Shown: positions 6,199 through 11,304 of the stretch, one piece after another
Layout of the letters: each line of letters starts with the position of its first letter
Position numbering within the stretch: the stretch's first letter is position 1
From: an uncultured Oscillibacter sp.
GTDB lineage: Bacteria > Bacillota > Clostridia > Oscillospirales > Oscillospiraceae
Assembly (NCBI GenBank): GCA_948435975.1
Contig: CAOJHG010000025.1
Location: 1-11,304, forward strand
Direction: 5' to 3'
Length of the DNA stretch: 11,304 bases
Notes under the pieces: model-generated
What the model was told of the DNA's origin: nothing
The model's database searches: none
The model's input: only the letters and a program-made list of their open reading frames with translations
Position numbers and translations under genes: made by a program

Positions 6199-8064
6199 TT
6201 ACGCCGCAGGGATAACCAGCACCTGGCCGATTTCCAGGGTATCGGCGTTCTTCATGCTGTCCTGGTTGGCCTCGTAGATCACGTTCCACATGGTCCCGGT
6301 GCCATACTGCTTCTTTGCGATGCTCCACAGACAGTCGCCGGATGTAACCACGTAGGTGCTGTACTCATTTGCGAGGTCGGAAGGATTTACGGGCCCCGGT
6401 GTGGGCACAGGAGCGGGAGCAGGCTCCGGCTCAGGGGCGGGTTCGGGTGTAGGCGCGGGCTCCTCGACGGGAGCGGGCGTTTCTGGAGCGGCCGCAGCGA
6501 TACCGATGCGGCTTGCGGGCTTGCCGTAGGCTTCCTCTGTAACGACGCCGTTCAGCTCTTCGGTGATGTAGTCCATCAGCACCTCGTCCATGGGGATACC
6601 CAGGTCATAATTGGCGGTTGCGGCGGCAAAGGCATAGTAGGTATCGCCGCCCGCAGCCATGAAATCATTGGTGGCGATGGAGTACACTGCGTTCTCGTCG
6701 AATTCCTTGCCGCCAACAGTGCTGATGCTTACACGTTTGATGCTGGCGGGCTTGTGATATGTAGAGCCGGGATAGAGGTCGCCTTCGTCAAACTCCGCAG
6801 CGGTGTTCACAGTAAATTCGATGCCGCTGACCTGGGGGAAGCCGCCGACTGCGGTGGGGGTGCAGTAGGTAGAAGCCTCCAGGGCCTCCAGCAGCTCTGC
6901 TCCGGTGACCTTGACGATGCTCAGAGTGTTGCCAAAGGGGAGAACGGTATTAACATCCTTCTTGGTGATGTCGCCCGCAGCGATTTCCGCACGGATGCCG
7001 CCGCCGTTGGTGATAGCTGCATCCACAGCCTCGCCGTTCTTCTCCGCGCCCCAAACCAGAGCGTCAGTAATCAGGTCGCCAAGGTTGGTTTCCTCCGTGC
7101 GGTTGCCGGGGTCTCTCTCGCCGTTCAGCAGTACCTCTGTCTTGGCAAAGACCGTACCATAATCGTCGTCGATTTCCTTCTGAATGGCGGCGGCACGGGC
7201 AGCGATGTCCGCATCCTCGTCCAGGCCCTCAGTCGGAATGCTTTCCACCTTGATGGAGCCGCCGGAAATGGTGATTACGCCGATGTTGGCCAGCTTGGTG
7301 CCGGTGGAAGCGATGACGTGATCGCCGCCAACGGCCTGGACCTCTTCCAACGTGGAGTGAGAGTGGCCGTCGATGAAGATATCAATGCCGGTGACATTCT
7401 CCAGAACGTCAATGGAGCGGTTGCCAGCAGACTCATCGTCAATGCCCAGATGTCCCAGGCACACTACATAGTCACAGCCCGCTTCCTTCAGGTAGTCCAC
7501 TTCCTTTTGCGCAATGGCAAACATGTCCTCGCCTGCGGCAAAGGTCACGCCCTGAATCTTGGCGGGGTGCGCCTTGGTAGCCGTCTCGGGAGTGGCCAGG
7601 CCGAAGACGCCGATCTTTGTGCCGTCGGGGGCCTCAAAGATATGCTCCTCATGCTCCACGCCGGTATTGCTGGCGATAAAGGGGAAGTCCGCCTTCTCAA
7701 CCAGGGCTTGCAGATTGGCATAGCCGTAGTCATACTCATGATTGCCGACGGTGGCAGCGTCATAGCCTGCCATGTTCATCAGCTCCACGGCAGTCTCGCC
7801 CTGGCTGACGCTGACGGTGGGATCGCCCTGAATGAAGTCGCCGGCGTCCAGCAGCAGGACGTAAGCCCCAGTCTCCTGGTAAGCCTTCTTCATTGCAGCT
7901 ACCTTGGAATAGCCTGCAATAGCGCCGTGGACGTCGTTGGTGTGGAGAATCACGATCGTGCCTTCCTGACTCTCGCTCTCCTCCTCGGCGGCGCTGGCGG
8001 TGACGGCCAGGGACAGCATCATCGCAGCCGCCAGCAGCAGGGACAGCAGTTTCTTTTTCCTCAT
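6199..8064 (-). CDS. Secreted 5'-nucleotidase / metallophosphatase with C-terminal LysM
   Basis: A 621-residue extracellular protein. Residues 1-26 are a signal peptide (RKKK, hydrophobic core, ASAA). Residues 35-275 are the calcineurin-like phosphatase domain with the dimetal ligands TNDVH (D44, H46), GD (D76), GNHE (N108, H109), GHLG (H205) and GHSH (H234, H236). Residues 300-520 are the 5'-nucleotidase C-terminal substrate domain (NGGGIR 353-358, FGNT, and NDFMAAGGD near 466). A Pro/Glu/Ala-rich linker (about 527-560) leads to a LysM domain (570-619: YVVTSGDCLWSIAKKQYG...IGQVLVIP) that should bind peptidoglycan. It would release phosphate from extracellular nucleotides or UDP-sugars at the wall. 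The start is the ATG 6 bases after AAAGGAGGT; the frame's upstream extension lacks a signal peptide. It is a single-gene unit. Confidence 0.93.
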   Translation of the reverse strand: MRKKKLLSLLLAAAMMLSLAVTASAAEEESESQEGTIVILHTNDVHGAIAGYSKVAAMKKAYQETGAYVLLLDAGDFIQGDPTVSVSQGETAVELMNMAGYDAATVGNHEYDYGYANLQALVEKADFPFIASNTGVEHEEHIFEAPDGTKIGVFGLATPETATKAHPAKIQGVTFAAGEDMFAIAQKEVDYLKEAGCDYVVCLGHLGIDDESAGNRSIDVLENVTGIDIFIDGHSHSTLEEVQAVGGDHVIASTGTKLANIGVITISGGSIKVESIPTEGLDEDADIAARAAAIQKEIDDDYGTVFAKTEVLLNGERDPGNRTEETNLGDLITDALVWGAEKNGEAVDAAITNGGGIRAEIAAGDITKKDVNTVLPFGNTLSIVKVTGAELLEALEASTYCTPTAVGGFPQVSGIEFTVNTAAEFDEGDLYPGSTYHKPASIKRVSISTVGGKEFDENAVYSIATNDFMAAGGDTYYAFAAATANYDLGIPMDEVLMDYITEELNGVVTEEAYGKPASRIGIAAAAPETPAPVEEPAPTPEPAPEPEPAPAPVPTPGPVNPSDLANEYSTYVVTSGDCLWSIAKKQYGTGTMWNVIYEANQDSMKNADTLEIGQVLVIPAA

Positions 8065-8140
8065 TCCGATACCTCCTTTGTATTCCGGACGGCGGGTTAA
8101 ACAGGATGCCGGTCTGTGGGAACGCCGTCCGCTTGACCCC

Positions 8141-8149
8141 ATTATACCA
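8141..8149 (-). promoter_or_regulatory. Extended -10 promoter of the 5'-nucleotidase gene
   Basis: On the minus strand TGG-TATAAT is a perfect -10 with the TGn extension. No good -35 is found 16-18 bases upstream, which fits an extended -10 promoter. The predicted start is near 8134, giving a leader of about 70 bases. Confidence 0.6.
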
Positions 8150-8231
8150 CATTCCTCCAAAATAGATAGTAAAAAACGCTGTAAAAGGAGAATTTTTTTT
8201 GCGGAAAATCTATCACGGCCCGCGGCCTCTG

Positions 8232-8251
8232 GTTCAGCGGCGCCACTGAAC
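8232..8251. repeat. Inverted repeat over the DUF4330 stop codon
   Basis: GTTCAG and CTGAAC arms surround a GGCGCC core, giving a near-perfect 20-base palindrome (one G-U pair if folded) that includes the gene's TGA. No T-tract follows on the minus strand, so it is a weak terminator candidate or an mRNA 3'-end hairpin. The next minus gene has its own promoter about 90 bases further on. Confidence 0.4.
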
Positions 8252-8716
8252 GTCTACGACGGTGCCGAATTGGAACTCGATATATTCGCTCTTCATGATA
8301 TAGTCCGTTTTACCGATACGGACCTCCTGCTCGCCGATTTTCGTGGTCATAACGGGGGTATCTGCTACCTGGGCCTCGATGGTGAAGTAGAGATTGATAT
8401 GATCCGGGTCCTCGTACCACTCTCCGTCCGGCCCCAGGACCAGATAGGGGGTTTTGTCCACCGCCACAATCTGCCCATCCAGCAGCGCGCCGGAGGCCAT
8501 CAGGGTAGACGGCAGGTGCTCCTGGCAGGTGTCATACATCTCTGTAGCGGCCTTCTCCACCCGGACCACGTAGGTCACGCCGATGGTAGGAGCTGGCGCG
8601 TCGTCATGCCGCAGCAGCTTATACGCGCCGAACGCAACGACAGCGATCAACAGCACAATGGCAGTCAGGTCCACGATGTTCAGTTTTCCAATGCGGAACG
8701 CTTTTTTCTCTTCCAT
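8234..8716 (-). CDS. DUF4330-like single-pass membrane protein
   Basis: A 160-residue protein with a short basic cytoplasmic tail (MEEKKAFRIGKLN), one transmembrane helix at about 13-35 (IVDLTAIVLLIAVVAFGAY) and an extracytoplasmic beta-rich domain. That domain contains TYVVRVEKAATEMYD and a 'G..V..V...PYLV...GE' stretch. The 'gKlNivDl.avl.l' N-terminus is what I recognise as DUF4330. Function is unknown. In clostridia such genes occur near secondary-wall-polymer glycosyltransferase and CsaB genes (from memory), and here a CsaB-type gene lies on the other side of a divergent promoter. The start is the ATG 6 bases after GGAGG; the frame stays open 36 codons upstream through the promoter. Confidence 0.75.
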   Translation of the reverse strand: MEEKKAFRIGKLNIVDLTAIVLLIAVVAFGAYKLLRHDDAPAPTIGVTYVVRVEKAATEMYDTCQEHLPSTLMASGALLDGQIVAVDKTPYLVLGPDGEWYEDPDHINLYFTIEAQVADTPVMTTKIGEQEVRIGKTDYIMKSEYIEFQFGTVVDVQWRR

Positions 8717-8776
8717 GCTTGTCCTCCATAGCGGACGCCATACGCCCGTGTTTTCTGATTTGACGCCCTGCCGGTG

Positions 8777-8805
8777 TGGACAAGGCTCAGGAAGTATTGT
8801 ATAAT
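8777..8805 (+). promoter_or_regulatory. Promoter of the 167-aa protein and GT4-CsaB genes
   Basis: TGGACA (8777-8782), 17 bases, perfect TATAAT (8800-8805). Transcription would start near 8812, leaving an unusually long leader of about 200 bases before the first start codon. Confidence 0.7.
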
Positions 8806-8824
8806 ATTTTCCGGATTTGCACAA
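8796..8824 (-). promoter_or_regulatory. Promoter of the DUF4330-like gene
   Basis: On the minus strand TTGTGC (8819-8824), 17 bases, TACAAT (8796-8801). Its -10 shares bases with the plus-strand -10 at 8800-8805, so the two promoters are face to face and probably compete for polymerase. Confidence 0.55.
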
Positions 8825-9014
8825 GGGGAATTTTTCCGGGGAGGAATCGCTTTTGCTTTTGATTCAAATAGTAAGCCTTATCTGGTATAAGCAGGACCGC
8901 GGTTCCGCTGGCGCGGAGGCCCGCAAGCATTTTCCGCAGGCCTTTCCCCTAGAGCCCTGTACTGGTCCGGTGGTCCTCCACCGCCTGCGGTTCTGTCAAA
9001 AGGGGACAAAATTC
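8812..9014 (+). other. Long, possibly structured 5' leader
   Basis: The leader holds several short inverted repeats: CTTAT/ATAAG (8877-8891), CCGCG/CGCGG near 8898-8917, and CGGTGG-TCCT-CCACCG (8968-8983). The right arm of the last one can instead pair with the following GCGGT. An open frame continues through from 8817 but lacks a proper start (TTG, no ribosome site). I recognise no known riboswitch and no terminator T-tract, so function is unproven. Confidence 0.3.
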
Positions 9015-9518
9015 ATGGACGAGGCAGAGGAAGCCCGTTTATTGCTGAACCGCGCAAGAGTGAATCTGGGTCTTTCTCAGCAACAGGCGCAAAGGGAAAT
9101 CCGCCAGAGAGAGCAATGGATTCAGAGATACCGTGTACAGGTATTTCAGGATGTGTCCGAGCTGAACGTGACAAATTTATCCCTTTCTCCCTATGAGAAC
9201 GGCTATGCGGTTTCCTTCTTCTATGACAGGCACCGCAGCGGCGCACCCTTCCGCCGGGGACATAATCAGGGTTATCTCAGCCCCGCGTCCCCCCTTTATG
9301 GCCAGGACTGCCTGAACGAAACCGCATTCCGCCTGCGGCCGGGACAATATGGGCGTATCCTCTGGAATGAGCGCCAGACATATGCGGACACAGGCGGATG
9401 GTGCTATCTGCATCATATATACAACCTTTTTTGCGTTCCGGGAGATACACTGGAGAAGGACCTCCTAACTGCTGGTACTCCAAATTTCGTATACCGGCAG
9501 CTTGCGGGCTTATACTGA
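9015..9518 (+). CDS. Unrecognised 167-aa protein
   Basis: I do not recognise this family. The ATG has an AGGGG ribosome site about 10 bases upstream. Residues 1-46 are strongly helical and charged or Gln-rich (LLLNRARVNLGLSQQQAQRE, then QREQWIQRYR), likely coiled coil or a helical hairpin. Residues 50-140 look like an alpha/beta domain with many aromatics (YENGYAVSFFYDRH, WCYLHHIYNLFC) and three cysteines (C99, C130, C140). There is no signal peptide or membrane helix, so it is probably cytoplasmic. It ends 59 bases before the GT4-CsaB gene with no terminator between, so they are probably cotranscribed, which hints at a role in the same surface-polymer process. No function is assigned. Confidence 0.6.
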   Translation: MDEAEEARLLLNRARVNLGLSQQQAQREIRQREQWIQRYRVQVFQDVSELNVTNLSLSPYENGYAVSFFYDRHRSGAPFRRGHNQGYLSPASPLYGQDCLNETAFRLRPGQYGRILWNERQTYADTGGWCYLHHIYNLFCVPGDTLEKDLLTAGTPNFVYRQLAGLY

Positions 9519-9577
9519 TTCCGCACATGGAAAACCATCATTATAAAAAGAACCCAGAAAAACGGAGAAGAACATTT

Positions 9578-10999
9578 ATGAAAGTGATTCATCTAATCAG
9601 CGGCGGCGACTCCGGCGGGGCCAAGACCCATGTACTGAGTCTGCTGCAAAACCTGAACAAGACCATCACCGCCCAACTGGTGTGCTTCCGGGACGGCCCC
9701 TTCGCTCAGGAAGCCCGGGACCTGGGCATCCCCACCATGATTTGCGGCGGCAACAACATCCTCCGCATTCGCCGCCGCCTTACAAAATACATTCAGCAGG
9801 AGGGCTTCCAACTGATCCACTGCCACGGCTCCCGGGCCAACATGATCGGGGCCTTTCTCCGGCGTCCCACCGGCTTGCCGGTCGTCACCACCGTTCACAG
9901 CGACTACCGGCTGGATTACATGGGCCGTCCTCTGGGGAGGCTCACCTATGGCGTGATCAATGCGTGGGCCCTGCGGCAGTTAGATTACCGGATCGGGGTA
10001 TCGGACGCCATGGTAGACCTGCTGATTTCCCGAAATTTTCCCCCAGACCGGTTTTACGCCATCTATAACGGCATTGATTTCACGCCTCCGCCCGCACAGG
10101 GAGACCGGCTGGCATACCTCCGGGGCCTGGGCGCAGACGTGGAGGAAGATTCCGTGGTTGTGGGCATCGCGGCGCGGCTGAATCCGGTCAAGGATATGTC
10201 TACCCTGGTTCGCGGCTTCGCCGAAGGGTATAAAGCGTGTCGAAAATTGCGTTTAGTAATCGCCGGAGACGGAGAAGAACGGGAAAAGCTGGGCAGTCTT
10301 GCCAAGGAGCTGGGCGTAGAAAAGCAGGTTGCTTTCGCCGGGTGGATCAGCGGGGGCATGGACCAGTTTTATTCCGCTCTGGATGTAAACGCCCTCACCA
10401 GCCTGTCGGAGACGTTCCCCTATGCCTTGACCGAAGGGGCGCGGTTCCGCCTGGCGACTGTGGCAACGGCCGTGGGAGGCATTCCCTATCTGATTGACCA
10501 GGGAGTAAATGGCTATCTTTTCCAGCCCGGAGATTGGAAGGTCCTGGGAGAGCGTCTGGCCGCGCTGGGGAACGACGGGGACCTGCGCCGGGAGATGGGA
10601 GAGCGGCTGTACGAAAAGGCGTCCGCCCGGTTCTCTATACAGCGGACAGTGGATACGCAGCTTCATATTTATGAAGAGATTCTGCGCCGGCACAGCCGGC
10701 CTGGGAGCAAGCGGGATGGCGTGGTCATCTGCGGCGCGTATGGACGGGGCAACGCCGGGGACGACGCTATCTTGGAGGCCATATTGCAGGAAATGCGCTC
10801 GGCGGACCCCGACATGCCGGTTACTGTGCTGTCCAAAGCCCCTGAGAGCACCCGCATGGCCTACTGGGTCAACGCGGTCAGCCGGGTGGCGTTCTTCCGC
10901 TGGTTCAGGGCCATGCGGCGGGCGAAGCTGTATATCAACGGCGGCGGAAGTCTCAACGTCATATCCTGTAAGCGGTCCATGAGCCATGCCAACCTATAA
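9578..10999 (+). CDS. GT4 glycosyltransferase fused to the N-terminal part of a CsaB-type pyruvyl transferase, ending at a premature TAA
   Basis: As read, 473 residues. Residues 1-370 are a complete GT-B, family 4 glycosyltransferase: MKVIHLISGGDSGGAKTH nucleotide-sugar loop start, HCHGSRAN (81-88), VGIAARLNPVKD (195-206), IAGDGEE, and the donor-site EX7E (E278, E286) before VGGIPYLI. Residues 381-459 start a polysaccharide pyruvyl transferase: GVVICGAYGRGNAGDDAILEA, TVLSKAPESTRM, AKLYINGGGSL. In CsaB this domain adds ketal pyruvate to secondary cell-wall polymer. After GGGSL come 14 odd residues and TAA, while CsaB sequence resumes in the same frame just beyond. The start ATG follows GGAGA by about 9 bases. 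The GT4 part should be functional; the pyruvyl transferase part cannot be if the stop is real. Confidence 0.85.
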   Translation: MKVIHLISGGDSGGAKTHVLSLLQNLNKTITAQLVCFRDGPFAQEARDLGIPTMICGGNNILRIRRRLTKYIQQEGFQLIHCHGSRANMIGAFLRRPTGLPVVTTVHSDYRLDYMGRPLGRLTYGVINAWALRQLDYRIGVSDAMVDLLISRNFPPDRFYAIYNGIDFTPPPAQGDRLAYLRGLGADVEEDSVVVGIAARLNPVKDMSTLVRGFAEGYKACRKLRLVIAGDGEEREKLGSLAKELGVEKQVAFAGWISGGMDQFYSALDVNALTSLSETFPYALTEGARFRLATVATAVGGIPYLIDQGVNGYLFQPGDWKVLGERLAALGNDGDLRREMGERLYEKASARFSIQRTVDTQLHIYEEILRRHSRPGSKRDGVVICGAYGRGNAGDDAILEAILQEMRSADPDMPVTVLSKAPESTRMAYWVNAVSRVAFFRWFRAMRRAKLYINGGGSLNVISCKRSMSHANL

Positions 11000-11023
11000 A
11001 TCAACGTCGTCGTCAGCCTGATC
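10922..11023 (+). repeat. Degenerate 66-base duplication in the CsaB GGGSL loop
   Basis: Bases 10922-10957 and 10988-11023 align without gaps at an offset of 66 (25 of 36 identical by my count). The first encodes AKLYINGGGSLN, the second ANL-stop-INVVVSLI. Differences fall mostly at third codon positions, apart from a triple GGN-to-GTC change. TCAACGTC also occurs twice (10953-10960 and 11001-11008). The extra 22 codons keep frame but include the TAA at 10997-10999. Confidence 0.55.
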
Positions 11024-11304
11024 AAGGACGTGACCTCCCGGCGGTCTTTGTGGTTCTACCTGATGAATATCCGTGCGGCAAAATGGGCGGGATGCAGGGT
11101 GCAGATGTACGGCTGCGGCATTGGACCCGTTACCCGCGGGAACCACCGGCGTCTCGCGGCGGCCGTGCTGAACCGCAGCGTAGACGTAATCACTCTGCGG
11201 GAGCCGGACTCCCTGGAGGAGCTGCGGGCTATGGGAGTAGACAAGCCGGAAATCCTGCTGACGGCGGACCCGGCTTTGACCCTCCGCCGCGCCGGGGACG
11301 ATGA
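11000..11304 (+). pseudogene. csaB: Remainder of the CsaB-type pyruvyl transferase after the in-frame stop (runs off window)
   Basis: The same frame continues open to the window end and is unmistakably the next part of the pyruvyl transferase. It reads LIKDVTSRRSLWFYL, then IRAAKWAGCRVQMYGCGIGPV, then DVITLREPDSLEELRAMGV and ILLTADPALTL, all typical CsaB blocks in the right order. No ribosome site or suitable start codon lies between the TAA and these motifs (the first ATG, at 11062, is inside the domain), so independent translation is unlikely. Conserved wording after the stop argues that the break is recent or an artefact. The C-terminus lies outside the window. Confidence 0.75.

Noticed and set aside
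6395..6490. Repetitive GC-rich tract suggesting a tandem repeat or CRISPR-like array
   Set aside because: It is the coding sequence of the Pro/Glu/Ala linker of the nucleotidase; there are no regular repeats with unique spacers.
6754..8100. Long plus-strand open frame of 448 codons
   Set aside because: It lies fully antisense to the 5'-nucleotidase gene, has a composition typical of a shadow frame and matches no family, whereas the minus-strand protein has complete motifs.
8185..8200. A/T tract as an intrinsic terminator for the DUF4330 gene
   Set aside because: On the minus strand the tract is an A-run rather than a T-run, and the nearest hairpin (8232-8251) is not directly followed by thymines.
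8817..9014. 66-codon N-terminal extension of the 167-aa protein
   Set aside because: Begins with TTG only about 5 bases after the predicted transcription start, has no ribosome site and no protein-like pattern.
10997..10999. TAA in the CsaB frame as a recoded or readthrough codon
   Set aside because: TAA is the least readthrough-prone stop, no stimulatory structure is evident, and it sits inside an abnormal duplicated segment, so a lesion or artefact is simpler.

Overview
The window looks like chromosomal DNA of a moderately GC-rich low-GC-phylum (Firmicutes/Bacillota) Clostridia member, most like the Oscillospiraceae-type gut anaerobes (Flavonifractor/Oscillibacter relatives). This is an inference from several things together: strong AGGAGG-type ribosome sites, clostridial -35/-10 promoters, a four-cysteine DUF6472-like mini-protein, stand-alone TraX, DUF4330 next to a CsaB-type gene, and a Gram-positive style secreted protein with a LysM wall anchor. 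No rRNA, tRNA, IS element, CRISPR array or phage gene is visible. Genes are densely packed and all intergenic gaps are under 300 bases.

Layout. (1) 1-156, minus: start of a diaminopimelate decarboxylase-like gene (lysA), with a strong promoter reading out to the left. (2) 324-1979, plus: a probable operon of a 57-aa four-cysteine protein, a TraX-family membrane protein and a Nudix hydrolase, closed by a hairpin terminator. (3) 4081-2000, minus: a tightly overlapping operon of a HAD phosphatase, a minimal HExxH metallopeptidase and a membrane acyltransferase, convergent with (2) and sharing its terminator region. (4) 4287-5153, plus: pyridoxal/pyridoxamine kinase, divergent from (3), with promoters for both in the shared gap. 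(5) 5672-5274, minus, and 5759-6124, plus: a divergent pair of a carboxymuconolactone-decarboxylase-family protein and a MerR regulator, with a 19-bp-spacer promoter of the kind MerR proteins activate. (6) 8064-6199, minus: a secreted 5'-nucleotidase-family metallophosphatase with a proline-rich linker and C-terminal LysM domain. (7) 8716-8234, minus: a one-TM DUF4330-like protein. (8) 9015 to the window end, plus: an unrecognised 167-aa protein, then a fused GT4 glycosyltransferase and polysaccharide pyruvyl transferase (CsaB-type).

How the parts fit. Regions 6-8 concern the cell surface: a wall-bound nucleotidase, a membrane-anchored DUF4330 protein, and enzymes that in the CsaB family glycosylate or pyruvylate a secondary cell-wall polymer, the ligand of S-layer-homology domains. 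Regions 1-5 are housekeeping or accessory metabolism: lysine/peptidoglycan precursor, B6 salvage, repair phosphatases and Nudix, and a small stress-type regulon.

The most unusual spot is in the CsaB half of the last gene. Exactly at the conserved GGGSL loop the reading frame carries a 66-base (22-codon) insertion that reads like a degenerate second copy of the loop (INGGGSL then INVVVSL), with an in-frame TAA between the copies. The frame is otherwise open and CsaB-like on both sides up to the window edge. It is either a recent pseudogene, a truncated glycosyltransferase with a vestigial tail, or an assembly artefact. I did not find convincing evidence of a wholly new multi-gene system here.
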